Notes: generated by a model from the letters alone, not told the origin. A stretch of DNA of 64,000 nucleotides from JACCZX01 sp038216465 (GCA_038216465.1 JBBQQC010000004.1:62001-126000), one strand, 5' to 3'; positions 33,418 to 42,394 are shown, counted from the first letter of the stretch. Translations and numbers: made by a program.

Positions 33418-35117
33418 ATCGTCAGACTGAGCCGCTGGGGTCGCTGCGCGAGGCGGACGGATCTGCGCACGACCAAGGCACGCGTCGCTCGACCGACCAG
33501 ATCGACCCGTACGCGTTGATCGAACGCGCCGAGAAGCTGATCAACACCGAGCCGCACGATGCGGTGGTGTTCGCCTTGCGGGCCCAGAGCGTGGCGCGCG
33601 CGCGCACGGCTGAAGCGCTAATGGCGCGCGCGCATTTCGTCGCCGGTTCGGCGTTGATGCAGGTAGGCGACTGGTCGGGCGCTACGCGCCAGCTGTCGCA
33701 GGCCGAGCAGGTATACCGCGCGCAAGAGGACATACCCGCCCAATGCCGGGTCAACATCCTGCTTGCTACGGCGTGCTGTGAGCTTGGGGAATACGGTGAG
33801 GCGCTCGACGGGTTCGCCGAGGTGCAGAAGCTAGCGCGTCAACATAACGATCACGCCGGTGTGCGGCGCGCTCTGGTGCACCAGTCGACCGTGCATACGA
33901 TGCTCGGTGATTTTGATGCTGCGCGCGACTCGCTGAAGCTCGCGCTTGAGCTGCCTTCCGGATCGACAGCCGACGAAGGCATGGTGCTGCTGCACCACGG
34001 TCTGGTCGACGCCGCCGAGGGGCTGCGCGCTGCGCTCGTGGGCGACGGCGGCATTGTGATGCGCCGCATGGCCGAAGCCGAAGATCATTTTGTCGTCGCG
34101 CTCGAGCTTCTCTCCAGTTCGCCCGATCGCTCGACTGCGATCGCGGCGCGTACGCAGCAGGGCGCCGCCCGCTGCTGGCTCGGCAAGTTCGGCGAAGGTC
34201 TGATCGACTTGAACACCGCCGTCGCAGAAGCAGCACACAGCGGCTTTCGCCTGCGCGAGGTGCACGGACGCCTGGAGCTTGGCTATCACCTCGTCGGGGC
34301 CGGACGTGAACACGAAGGCCTGGCGATTTTGGGGCCGGCGTTGATGCAGGCCGAAGAGCTGGGCGATCTGCGCCGACCCGCAGATTCACATCAGCGGCTG
34401 TCCGCGTTGTACGAAGCGCGCGCCGATTTTCAGCTGGCGCTGTATCACCACAAGCGTTACGTCGAAGTCAAGACGCGCCTCGACGGCAGGCTTAGCACCC
34501 AGCGTGCGCGCCTGCACGAAGCGCGTGCCGAGCTGCAGAAGCTGCGCACGCAGACGGCTGCGCTGCATCAGAAAACGCGTGACCTCGAACAATCGCGCTC
34601 GCGGCTGGAGCGCCTTTCGCTGGAGGACGAACTGACCGGCCTTGCGAACCGCCGCTCGTTCACAAAGGAGCTCGAAGGCTGGTGTGCACGCGCGCGCGCG
34701 GGCACGTTGCGTTTCGGACTCGTGGTTGCCGACATCGACGAGTTCAAGCAGATCAACGATCGCTATTCGCACCTGACCGGAGATTCGGTGCTGCGCCACC
34801 TGGGCAGCGTGATACGCGCGAATTTGCGCGACACCGATTTTGCGGCGCGCCTGGGCGGTGACGAATTTGCGCTGCTGCTCGCCGACAGCGAGGGTGGTGC
34901 GGCGATTGCGGTCGTCGAGCGCCTGATCGATGCGGTGCGCAAAGTATCTTGGGCCGAACTGGACGCGACGCTGCGCGTAACGATGAGCATCGGATTGTGC
35001 GAGTCGTCCGACTTCGGCGATTCGAGCGAGCTGGTGGCGCGCGCTGATGAGTCGCTGTATGCAGCCAAGCACGCGGGCCGCGATCGGATGCATCTGTGGA
35101 ACCCGGGTAGTGCTTAG
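33414..35117 (+). CDS. TPR-containing diguanylate cyclase (GGDEF), inside the Anbu operon
   Basis: Start ATG 33414 overlaps the ATP-grasp stop (ATGA) and gives 567 residues. No signal peptide or membrane helix is seen, so it is probably cytoplasmic. Residues about 40-370 form TPR-like helical repeats (for example CRVNILLATACCELGEYGEA and ADSHQRLSALYEARADFQLA), a coiled coil follows (about 369-405), and a GGDEF domain ends the protein. The active-site motif is LGGDEFALLL near residue 482. An RXXD inhibitory site (RDTD) lies five residues before GGDEF, so feedback by c-di-GMP is expected. Its end overlaps the alpha-E start by eight bases. A cyclase inside an Anbu operon is unusual. Confidence 0.93.
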   Translation: MNRQTEPLGSLREADGSAHDQGTRRSTDQIDPYALIERAEKLINTEPHDAVVFALRAQSVARARTAEALMARAHFVAGSALMQVGDWSGATRQLSQAEQVYRAQEDIPAQCRVNILLATACCELGEYGEALDGFAEVQKLARQHNDHAGVRRALVHQSTVHTMLGDFDAARDSLKLALELPSGSTADEGMVLLHHGLVDAAEGLRAALVGDGGIVMRRMAEAEDHFVVALELLSSSPDRSTAIAARTQQGAARCWLGKFGEGLIDLNTAVAEAAHSGFRLREVHGRLELGYHLVGAGREHEGLAILGPALMQAEELGDLRRPADSHQRLSALYEARADFQLALYHHKRYVEVKTRLDGRLSTQRARLHEARAELQKLRTQTAALHQKTRDLEQSRSRLERLSLEDELTGLANRRSFTKELEGWCARARAGTLRFGLVVADIDEFKQINDRYSHLTGDSVLRHLGSVIRANLRDTDFAARLGGDEFALLLADSEGGAAIAVVERLIDAVRKVSWAELDATLRVTMSIGLCESSDFGDSSELVARADESLYAAKHAGRDRMHLWNPGSA

Positions 35118-36084
35118 TCGCACCGCGGACCACCTGTTCTGGATGGCGCGCTACATCGAGCGCGCGGAAAACACCGCACGCATGCTTGATGTCAACCTGT
35201 CGACGTCGCTGCTGCCGCAATCGGCGGACGCGTCGGAAAGCGGTTGGCGCGCGCTACTCAGCATCTCCGAGCTGACCGAACAGTTCGACGAGCGCTATCC
35301 GCTCGTCTCGCCACGCGATGTAATGGATTTCATGGTGCGTGACACAAGCAACACGTCTTCGATCTGCGCTTGCCTGCAGGCGGCGCGCGAGAATGCGCGG
35401 GCAGTGCGTGGATCGCTGACAACCGAGGTCTGGGAGACGCACAACGACACCTGGCTCGATCTGCAGCGCAAACTTTCCGACGGCACGCCCGAACGCGACC
35501 CGCAGGCTTTTTTTGAGTGGGTGAAATTCCGTTCGCATCTGTCGCGCGGTGTCACGATCGGCACAATGCTGAAAGACGAAGCGTTTTATTTCGTCCGCCT
35601 CGGCACATTCCTTGAGCGCGCCGATAACACCGCGCGCCTGATCGACGTCAAGTACCACGGTCTCGGCGATCAGGACAAGCGCATGGCAGCGGTCAGCAGG
35701 GATAGCGTCGACCACCCGCCCGACTTCTATCACTGGGCTGCGGTGTTGCGCTCGGTTTCGGCTTTCGAGACGTATCGCAAGGTGTATCGCGATGTAATTA
35801 CGCCGTCGCGGGTGGCCGAGCTGCTGATTTTGCGCGGCGACATGCCGCGCTCACTGGCAAGCTGCCTGAACGAGGTGTCGGCCAACCTGGCGATGGTGCG
35901 CAACAGCCGGTCCGATGAGACCGAGCGGCGCGCCGGCCTGCTGAGCTCCGAGCTCCGTTACGGCCGCATCGAGGACATCCTAGCGCGCGGCCTGCATCCG
36001 TATTTGACCGAGTTTCTCGAGCGCATCAACGACTTGGGCGAACGTGTCAGCGAAGATTTTCTGGTGCCGTTGGAAGCCCACTAA
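35110..36084 (+). CDS. Alpha-E domain protein (DUF403)
   Basis: Start GTG 35110 gives MLSRTADHLFWMARYIERAE, the family N-terminus, and 324 residues; an earlier Met in the frame lies inside the GGDEF gene and is not conserved. The sequence is almost wholly helical, with two related ERAxNTAR segments (IERAENTARMLDVN and LERADNTARLIDVK), a feature of the alpha-E family. Alpha-E proteins accompany circularly permuted ATP-grasp enzymes, transglutaminase-like peptidases and Anbu, and are thought to be part of a peptide-tagging or synthesis system. Activity is unknown. Anbu follows after 15 bases. Confidence 0.93.
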   Translation: MLSRTADHLFWMARYIERAENTARMLDVNLSTSLLPQSADASESGWRALLSISELTEQFDERYPLVSPRDVMDFMVRDTSNTSSICACLQAARENARAVRGSLTTEVWETHNDTWLDLQRKLSDGTPERDPQAFFEWVKFRSHLSRGVTIGTMLKDEAFYFVRLGTFLERADNTARLIDVKYHGLGDQDKRMAAVSRDSVDHPPDFYHWAAVLRSVSAFETYRKVYRDVITPSRVAELLILRGDMPRSLASCLNEVSANLAMVRNSRSDETERRAGLLSSELRYGRIEDILARGLHPYLTEFLERINDLGERVSEDFLVPLEAH

Positions 36085-36099
36085 TAAACTAGGACGCAT

Positions 36100-36969
36100 A
36101 TGACTTATTGCGTAGCGATGCGGCTGAATGCCGGGCTGGTTTTTCTCGGGGACTCGCGCACCAATGCGGGCGTCGATCAAATCTCGACGTTCCGCAAAAT
36201 GACGGTGTTCGAAAATCCGGGCGAGCGCATGCTGGTGCTTCTCACCGCCGGCAATCTTGCACTGACGCAGTCGGTAACGCAGATCCTGAGCGAGCGTGTC
36301 GGTCCCGACCATGTCAGTGTGTGGACTGCGACGACAATGGTCGAAGCGGTGCGCATCATTGGCGACGCAGTGCGCGAGGTGCATCATCGCGACGCTGCCG
36401 CGTTGAACGAATTCGGAATTGACTTCAATGCCAAGTTCATCTTCGGGGGCCAGATCAAAGGCGAGGGCATGCGCCTTTTTCACGTCTACTCGGCCGGCAA
36501 TTTCATTGAAGCCACGCACGAGAATCCGTACTTTCAAATCGGCGAAGCCAAGTATGGCAAGCCGATCATCGACCGCGTGATCCAGCCCGAGACACCGCTT
36601 GACGAAGCCGCCAAGTGCGCGCTGATCTCGATGGACTCGACGCTGAAATCCAATATTTCGGTAGGGTTGCCACTCGACCTGCTGGTGTACGAAGCCGACA
36701 CCCTGCGCGTGACCAAGTTCGTGCACATCGACCAGTCGAATCAGTACATGGCGATGATCCGCGACACCTGGGGCTCGCGCCTGAAACAGGTGTTCGCCGA
36801 AATCCCGGATCCGACCTGGTTCGATTCGTACGTACCACCCGGCGCGCCGCGTCTGCAGACCGTTATCGGCCAGCCGGTACGTGCCCCGCTGCCACCGTTT
36901 GTCGAGGCCGAGCCGGCGTCGACAATGCAGCTTGTCGCCGGTCAGACCAGTAAAAAAGCTGCGCGCTAA
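36100..36969 (+). CDS. Anbu-type proteasome-like peptidase
   Basis: The 289-residue product begins MTYCVAMRLNAGLVFLGDSR. After Met removal, Thr2 would be the N-terminal nucleophile of an Ntn hydrolase; Asp18 and Lys33 (TFRKM) are at the positions expected from proteasome-type active sites. The family, called Anbu or putative proteasome-type protease, is related to HslV and proteasome beta subunits but has no dedicated ATPase partner. The start is fixed by the upstream AGGA and the conserved N-terminus. Neighbouring ATP-grasp and alpha-E genes are its normal partners; the transglutaminase-like gene usually seen next to it is absent here. Confidence 0.93.
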   Translation: MTYCVAMRLNAGLVFLGDSRTNAGVDQISTFRKMTVFENPGERMLVLLTAGNLALTQSVTQILSERVGPDHVSVWTATTMVEAVRIIGDAVREVHHRDAAALNEFGIDFNAKFIFGGQIKGEGMRLFHVYSAGNFIEATHENPYFQIGEAKYGKPIIDRVIQPETPLDEAAKCALISMDSTLKSNISVGLPLDLLVYEADTLRVTKFVHIDQSNQYMAMIRDTWGSRLKQVFAEIPDPTWFDSYVPPGAPRLQTVIGQPVRAPLPPFVEAEPASTMQLVAGQTSKKAAR

Positions 36970-36994
36970 GCGTCCTGGCCGGTTTGTGCCAGAC

Positions 36995-37774
36995 TCACTG
37001 CGCGTACCAGCCGCCGTCGACATTCCACGCCGCGCCCCGCACTTGGTCCGCCGCCGGCGTGCACAGGAATACGGCCAGGGCGCTCAGCTGCTCGGCCGTT
37101 ACAAATTGCAGCGAAGGTTGCTTCTCACTAAGCAACGCTTTTTTCGCGCCTTCCTGATCCAGCTTGTCACGTGCGGCGCGGGCGTCGACTTGTTGTTGCA
37201 CCAAAGGAGTCAGCACCCACCCGGGACAGATTGCGTTGCACGTCACGCCGGTCTGCGCCGTCTCCAGCGCCACCGCCTTTGTCAGGCCAACGATGCCGTG
37301 CTTGGCGGCGACGTATGCCGATTTTTCCGCCGATGCCACCAGGCCGTGCAACGAGGCAATGTTGATGATCCTGCCCCAATTGGCCTGCTTCATCTTCGAT
37401 ATCACAAGGCGCGTCGTGTGAAACGCCGCGCTCAAATTGATTGCGATAATCGCGTCCCAGCGGTCGACCGGGAACGATTCGATCGGCGCGACGTGCTGAA
37501 TCCCGGCGTTGTTAACGAGGATGTCGATGCGTCCGAATGCGGCCTCGGCTGCGCCGATCATCGCTTCGATCGCCGCCGGCTGGCGCATGTCGGCGCCATG
37601 ATGCAGCGTCTTAACGTCAAGCCTTCCGAGCTCGCTTTTTATTTGCTCGATCACGCTCGACTCGCCGAAGCCGTTGAGCATGATGTTTGCGCCTTCGCGC
37701 GCAAGCGCACGCGCTATTGCCAGCCCGATACCGCTGGTCGAACCGGTGACGAGCGCAGTCTTGCCTGTCAACAT
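36995..37774 (-). CDS. 3-hydroxybutyrate dehydrogenase
   Basis: ATG 37774 follows AGGGGG on the reverse strand and gives 259 residues starting MLTGKTALVTGSTSGIGLAI. It is an SDR with the NNAGIQHV motif, catalytic Tyr-Lys in SAYVAAKHG, and PGWVLTPLV with the Gln-rich segment that follows, as in bacterial D-3-hydroxybutyrate dehydrogenases. The enzyme links 3-hydroxybutyrate and acetoacetate in polyhydroxybutyrate turnover. The specificity is inferred from overall resemblance. It is convergent with the Anbu gene (25-base gap) and divergent from the hydrolase at 37807. Confidence 0.9.
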   Translation of the reverse strand: MLTGKTALVTGSTSGIGLAIARALAREGANIMLNGFGESSVIEQIKSELGRLDVKTLHHGADMRQPAAIEAMIGAAEAAFGRIDILVNNAGIQHVAPIESFPVDRWDAIIAINLSAAFHTTRLVISKMKQANWGRIINIASLHGLVASAEKSAYVAAKHGIVGLTKAVALETAQTGVTCNAICPGWVLTPLVQQQVDARAARDKLDQEGAKKALLSEKQPSLQFVTAEQLSALAVFLCTPAADQVRGAAWNVDGGWYAQ

Positions 37775-37806
37775 GCAACGACCCCCTTTTGTTTGAGTAT
37801 GCCATC

Positions 37807-38685
37807 GTGAACGCACACAGTCAGCCGCGCTTGCATAGCGTGCAATGCCTGAGCCCGGCGGGATTGCACTCGATGGCGTACAACGAATGGGGTGCGGCCG
37901 ACAATCCGCGCGTGTTGATCTGCGTGCACGGGCTGACTCGGCTCGGGCGCGACTTCGACCGGCTTGCGCGCACGATGGCGGCTGAGTATCGAGTCGTCTG
38001 CCCGGATGTTGTGGGCCGCGGCCGCAGCGACACCCTGCGCGATCCGATGCACTACGTGGTGCCGCAATACGTTGCCGACATGGTGACGCTGATCGCGCGG
38101 CTGAGAGTCGAACAGGTCGACTGGGTGGGCACGTCGATGGGCGGGCTGATCGGCATCGGGCTGGCGGGGCAGGTGAATTCGCCAGTCCGGCGCCTGGTCA
38201 TCAACGACGTCGGCCCGCGGCTTGACGTCGCTGCGATCGCGCGCATCGGAGACTATGTCGGCGCGCCGATATCGTTCACCGACGTCGATCAGGCGGTGGA
38301 TTACATATCGACGATCGCCGCGCCGTTCGGATTGACCCGGCGCGAAGACTGGCGCGAGCTGGTCGAGCCGGGGCTGAAACGCGACGGCGCGCGCTGGGTG
38401 CTGCACTACGATCCGCGAATCGCTGTGCCGTTCAAAGCGACGACACCCGAGCGGACGCGATTCGACGAGGCGGCCCTATGGTCGCTGTACGACAACATTC
38501 GCTGTCCGACGCTGGTGATCCGCGGCGAAAATTCAGATCTGCTATCGCGCCAGACTCTGACTGAAATGGCAGTGCGCGGACCGCGCGCGAGGACAGCCGA
38601 AATTTCCGGGGTGGGACACGCACCGACGCTGATGTTGGACCACGAGATAGCGATCGTGCGCAAGTTTCTGCTGGGCGCTTCCTAG
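37807..38685 (+). CDS. Alpha/beta-hydrolase family protein
   Basis: The 292-residue protein, from GTG 37807 (TTG 37789 is an alternative), shows the alpha/beta-hydrolase fold: CVHGLTRLGRDFDRLAR oxyanion region, nucleophile elbow GTSMGGLIG (Ser near residue 110), an acid in IRGENSDLLS and the C-terminal His in SGVGHAPTLM. Substrate unknown; esterase, lactonase or carboxylic ester hydrolase are all possible. It shares a 32-base divergent gap with the hydroxybutyrate dehydrogenase, suggesting possible co-regulation with PHB metabolism, and overlaps the convergent flavodoxin gene by four bases. Confidence 0.87.
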   Translation: MNAHSQPRLHSVQCLSPAGLHSMAYNEWGAADNPRVLICVHGLTRLGRDFDRLARTMAAEYRVVCPDVVGRGRSDTLRDPMHYVVPQYVADMVTLIARLRVEQVDWVGTSMGGLIGIGLAGQVNSPVRRLVINDVGPRLDVAAIARIGDYVGAPISFTDVDQAVDYISTIAAPFGLTRREDWRELVEPGLKRDGARWVLHYDPRIAVPFKATTPERTRFDEAALWSLYDNIRCPTLVIRGENSDLLSRQTLTEMAVRGPRARTAEISGVGHAPTLMLDHEIAIVRKFLLGAS

Positions 38686-39173
38686 AACACACCACTCGCC
38701 AACCCCGTGGCAAGCGCTGCTCCCAGCTCACCGGCGCGATTCACATCGGCGTCGGCCACGTGCTTGGGGGCCAGGATCTGCTCGGGAGTCTGCGCGCCGT
38801 TGCGCACGACCATCGGTGGAGCGATCTCCCTCAGGCGCAGCCCGGTCGCGATGCGCTGCAGCTGGCGTGCGGCGCCTTCGCCGTCGGTGCCGGCCGCAAT
38901 GATCGCGGCGTAAGGCCGCCCGTTGACCTTGTCGAGCGCGCCGTAGTAGATCCGATCGAAAAAATCCTTCATGCGCCCCGCCATCGATGCGAGATTTTCG
39001 GGCGTGACAAACAGGTAGCCGTCGGCCGCCAGCACATGCTCTACGCCCGCTGCGGCGGCGGTTATCAGCTCTGAGCTGCAGCCGGCTTCAAGCCGCGCCG
39101 CCGCGTACGCCGCACTGGCCAGCTGTTGCGCTGCCCCCGTCATCGTGTGATACACAACGAGCAGCCGCTTCAT
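38682..39173 (-). CDS. Flavodoxin-like / NADPH-dependent FMN reductase-type protein
   Basis: Start ATG 39173 gives MKRLLVVYHTMTGAAQQLAS, 163 residues; eight earlier codons are open but not conserved. VVYHTMTGAAQQLA is the FMN-phosphate loop, and FVTPENLASMAGRMKDFFDR with AAIIAAGTDGEGAARQL matches flavodoxin/NAD(P)H oxidoreductase proteins. The role is not predictable. A GC-rich hairpin lies between it and the upstream mtfA. Confidence 0.82.
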   Translation of the reverse strand: MKRLLVVYHTMTGAAQQLASAAYAAARLEAGCSSELITAAAAGVEHVLAADGYLFVTPENLASMAGRMKDFFDRIYYGALDKVNGRPYAAIIAAGTDGEGAARQLQRIATGLRLREIAPPMVVRNGAQTPEQILAPKHVADADVNRAGELGAALATGLASGVF

Positions 39174-39202
39174 GTCAGTACCGCCGGGCCGTCCCAAGGT
39201 AT

Positions 39203-39224
39203 TGCCCCGCCCCCGCGGGGGGCA
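39203..39224. repeat. GC-rich intergenic hairpin between mtfA and the flavodoxin gene
   Basis: TGCCCC (39203-39208) can pair with GGGGCA (39219-39224), and an inner CCCCC/GGGGG stem is also possible. The element continues as GCAGCGAACG. It resembles short hairpin-plus-GCAGCGAACG intergenic repeats I recall from comamonad and related Burkholderiales genomes. Only one copy is in this window, so a genome count is needed. Confidence 0.5.
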
Positions 39225-39248
39225 GCGAACGTAGAGAGCGTGAGGGCT

Positions 39249-40076
39249 TCATTTCTCCGCCAACGGATCCTGCAGGAAGAACTGCGCAAGCAACGCGTAC
39301 CAGTCGGGGAACGCGTGCTGCATGCGGGCCGGTGCAACGAAGAACGTTTCACTCGAGACGGCGAAAAATTCGGCTTCGTCTTGCGCGGCGTACGGGTCGA
39401 GCGGCAGGTGCGCGTAGTGGCGATCGACCTCGTCCGATTCCGGATCGACGTCATCGGGCAATTCGGCTTCGATCAATTCGATCTCGGCGGCGAAGCGGTC
39501 GAACGACTGATACAGAACGCGGCGCCAATGATCGGGCGATACGGTCGGATGCAATGCTGAAAACGCCGGCACGCCGTCGGCCGCGCCGTTCAACAGGTCA
39601 ATCTTATGGACGAACTCGTGAATCACCACGGCGTAGGCCGCGCCGGTAGCGGTCGCGCTTTGCTGCACGTCTTCCCACGACAACACGAGTGGCCCGCCGT
39701 CCCATGCCTCGCCGCTGATCGGCTCGGTGTATTCGTGCATCACGCCGTCCTCGTCGGTGATTTGGCGCGGGACCAGAAACTCCCTCGGGTACACGATGAT
39801 GCTTTTCCAGCCCCGGTACCAGTCGAGTCCCAGGTTGAGCACTGGGATGCATGCCTGCAGCGCAATACTGACCTGCATCGCGGCCGTCAGCTCGAGCTCC
39901 GCAGCGCCCGCCATCTGCTTGTCGGCGAGCAATTGCGCTGCGAGTGTTCTCAGCCGAATGCGCTCGCCGGCGTCGAGCCGAACCACGAACGGCAACGATC
40001 CGGCCGTTGTCTCCCACAACTCATCCGGGATCGCAACCGACGCTGATCGCGTCCAACGGTTCAGCAACGTGCGCAT
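39249..40076 (-). CDS. mtfA: MtfA-type zinc peptidase (M90)
   Basis: MtfA (YeeI) in E. coli is a zinc-dependent peptidase that inactivates the repressor Mlc. The start ATG 40076 gives MRTLLNRWTRSASVAIPDEL and 275 residues; the frame continues upstream without conservation. The zinc site HEFVHKIDLLNG is at about residue 154, and the third ligand is probably the Glu of the segment AEFFAVSSETFF. It is divergent from relA with a 39-base gap. Mlc-type regulation in this organism cannot be judged from the window. Confidence 0.92.
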   Translation of the reverse strand: MRTLLNRWTRSASVAIPDELWETTAGSLPFVVRLDAGERIRLRTLAAQLLADKQMAGAAELELTAAMQVSIALQACIPVLNLGLDWYRGWKSIIVYPREFLVPRQITDEDGVMHEYTEPISGEAWDGGPLVLSWEDVQQSATATGAAYAVVIHEFVHKIDLLNGAADGVPAFSALHPTVSPDHWRRVLYQSFDRFAAEIELIEAELPDDVDPESDEVDRHYAHLPLDPYAAQDEAEFFAVSSETFFVAPARMQHAFPDWYALLAQFFLQDPLAEK

Positions 40077-40115
40077 CGCGGAATTGTGCCGCAGCACCCC
40101 CTTATCCTTGCGCCA

Positions 40116-42281
40116 ATGCACATTGGCACCCCCACCGAATTGACGCCTGCTGCGCTCGACTTTGAGCGCACGCTGGCGCTGGTCGAGCCGCTTTATCAGG
40201 ACCGGATACTCGCCACCGGCGAACCATATCTGGCGCACGCGCGCGGAGTCGCGGAGATCATCGCACCTTTACGCGGAGACGCCGATCTGCTTTGCGCCGC
40301 GTGCCTGTTTGGAGTGCATGACGTTCTGCGCGAGCCCGAAGACTGGCTGCGCGCGCGTTTCGGTGCCGGTGTCGCGCAACTGGTGTCCGACCTGCGCCAA
40401 TTGATGAAGCTGTCGGAGCTAACCCGCAAGCAGCCCGAACCCGCCGCCGGCAAGCACGGAGCCGACGATCAGGCCGAAGCGTTGCGCCGCATGTTGCTGG
40501 CGATGGCCAACGATCTGCGCGTCGTGCTGCTTCGTCTGGCGTCGCGCCTGCAGACACTACGTTATTTCGCGGCGACCAAACCGGTGCGTCCCGAGCCGAT
40601 CGCGCGCGAGACGATGAGACTGTATGCCCCGCTTGCCAACCGGCTCGGCATCTGGCAACTGAAATGGGAGCTCGAAGATCTTTCGTTCCGCTTTCTTGAG
40701 CCCGAAACGTACAAGGACGTGGCGCGCCTGCTCGACGAGAAACGGATCGAGCGCCAGGACTTCATCGAGCAAGCGATCGAGCGGGTGCGGGCGATCATGC
40801 ATGAGGCCCGCATTGCAGGCGAGGTTGTCGGCAGGCCGAAGCACATTTACAGCATTGTCAACAAGATGCGAACGAAGGGGTTGGCGTTCGACCAGCTGCG
40901 TGACGTGCGGGGCTTGCGTGTAATCGTCGACGATGTGGCTGATTGTTATGAGGTGCTGTCCTCGCTTCATCAGACATGGAGCGCAATCGGCGGCGAGTTC
41001 GATGATTACATTGCGCGCCCGAAGCCAAACGGCTATCAATCGCTGCACACTGTCGTCACCGATGAACACGGGCGGTCATTCGAAATCCAGATTCGGACGC
41101 GGCAAATGCATGACTCGGCGGAACTAGGCCTGGCCGCGCATTGGCGCTACAAGCAAGGCACCAAGCCGAATCGCACACAGCGTGGGATCGACGACGGCGA
41201 TGCGCGGCGCGTCGCCTGGCTGCGGCAGCTGCTGGCGTGGCGCGACGAAGTCGAGCCGGCGTCCGCGGCAGATTCGACCCGCGCCGAGGTCGCGCGCGAG
41301 CAGCGCATTTATGTGTTGACGCCGCAGGCGCGTGTAGTCGAGTTGCCGGCCGGTGGCACACCGGTCGACTTCGCGTTCCACATTCACTCCGAAGTCGGTT
41401 ATCGATGCCGCGGTGCCCGCGTCGATGGCGTAATCGTGCCGCTGAATACGCCGCTGAGGAATGGCCAGACGGTTGAAATTATTTCGGCCAAAACCGGAAG
41501 CCCCAGCCGTGACTGGCTGAACATCGATTTAGGATTTCTAAGAAGCGCGCGCTCGCGTGCGAAGGTGCGACAGTGGTTCAACGCGCTCGAGCTCGAGCAA
41601 TCGGTTGCGGCCGGCCGCGAGCTGTTAGAGAAGGAGCTGCAAAGGCTCGGAAAAACGGCCGTAAAACTCGACGATCTGGCCAAGCGCCTGGGCTTCGGCA
41701 GCGTCGATCTGCTGGCCGCGGCGGCGACCAAAGATGAGTTCAGTCTGCGCTCGATCGAGCAGGCGCTGACGCCGGCGACACCGCAACTCGAGCCGACGCC
41801 GGCACCGCTGATCGGCCGGCCGCGTGACGCACCCCCCGGAAAGGGCCAGGTTCTCGTCGTCGGAGTTGAATCGTTGCTGACGCAGCTCGCTCGCTGCTGC
41901 CGGCCGGCGCCGCCCGATGAGATCGTCGGTTACGTTACGCGCGGCAAAGGTGTATCAATTCATCGCGCCGGCTGCTCGAATCTGAAGTCGCTGCTGGAAC
42001 GGGCCCCCGAGCGTATGGTCGATGTCGCGTGGGGCGTGCAAGCCGGCGCCGTATATCCGGTCGAGTTGCTGGTGCTGGCACAGGATCGACCCGGACTGCT
42101 ACGCGACATTTCTGAAGTATTCGCGCGCGAGAAGCTCAACGTCGTCGGCGTCAACTCGAGCAGTTCGAAGGCAGAGGCGCGGATGCTCTTTACGATTGAG
42201 ATTAGAGTCGCGGCGGACGTTAGTCGCGTCCTGGGCGCGGTGCGCGAAGTAAAAGATGTTTTCTCCGCGCGTCGCCGGTGA
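40116..42281 (+). CDS. relA: GTP pyrophosphokinase RelA
   Basis: RelA makes (p)ppGpp on starved ribosomes. ATG 40116 (MHIGTPTELTPAALD) gives 721 residues; a GTG ten codons earlier is the alternative. Layout: degenerate N-terminal HD domain (VHDVLREPEDWL, lacking a complete HD hydrolase site, fits a RelA-type rather than a bifunctional enzyme), synthetase domain with GGEFDDYIARPKPNGYQSLH, including the acidic ExDD motif of RelA, TGS domain (IYVLTPQARVVELPAGGTPV), ZFD/CC region (RCCRPAPPDEIVGYVTRGKG) and C-terminal ACT domain. tRNA-Val follows 36 bases downstream. Confidence 0.95.
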   Translation: MHIGTPTELTPAALDFERTLALVEPLYQDRILATGEPYLAHARGVAEIIAPLRGDADLLCAACLFGVHDVLREPEDWLRARFGAGVAQLVSDLRQLMKLSELTRKQPEPAAGKHGADDQAEALRRMLLAMANDLRVVLLRLASRLQTLRYFAATKPVRPEPIARETMRLYAPLANRLGIWQLKWELEDLSFRFLEPETYKDVARLLDEKRIERQDFIEQAIERVRAIMHEARIAGEVVGRPKHIYSIVNKMRTKGLAFDQLRDVRGLRVIVDDVADCYEVLSSLHQTWSAIGGEFDDYIARPKPNGYQSLHTVVTDEHGRSFEIQIRTRQMHDSAELGLAAHWRYKQGTKPNRTQRGIDDGDARRVAWLRQLLAWRDEVEPASAADSTRAEVAREQRIYVLTPQARVVELPAGGTPVDFAFHIHSEVGYRCRGARVDGVIVPLNTPLRNGQTVEIISAKTGSPSRDWLNIDLGFLRSARSRAKVRQWFNALELEQSVAAGRELLEKELQRLGKTAVKLDDLAKRLGFGSVDLLAAAATKDEFSLRSIEQALTPATPQLEPTPAPLIGRPRDAPPGKGQVLVVGVESLLTQLARCCRPAPPDEIVGYVTRGKGVSIHRAGCSNLKSLLERAPERMVDVAWGVQAGAVYPVELLVLAQDRPGLLRDISEVFAREKLNVVGVNSSSSKAEARMLFTIEIRVAADVSRVLGAVREVKDVFSARRR

Positions 42282-42317
42282 ACGTGTCGTTGGGCGTCGG
42301 CTTATACTTTGACCCCC

Positions 42318-42394
42318 AGGCGCGTAGCTCAGCTGGTTAGAGCACCACCTTGACATGGTGGGGGTCGTTGGTTCGAGTCCAATCGCGCCTACCA
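42318..42394 (+). tRNA. tRNA-Val (anticodon GAC)
   Basis: Seventy-seven bases with a complete cloverleaf: acceptor stem AGGCGCG with CGCGCCT, discriminator A and encoded CCA. The D arm is GCTCAGCTGGTTAGAGC, the anticodon arm CCACCTTGACATGGTGG with anticodon GAC, and the T arm carries GGTTCGAGTCC. A -10-like TATACT at 42303-42308 lies nine bases upstream. The transcript may run into the thrS leader that follows. Confidence 0.97.

Noticed and set aside
42303..42308. TATACT before tRNA-Val as a full promoter
   Set aside because: The -10 is good, but no acceptable -35 is found at 16-18 bases; kept only as a remark.
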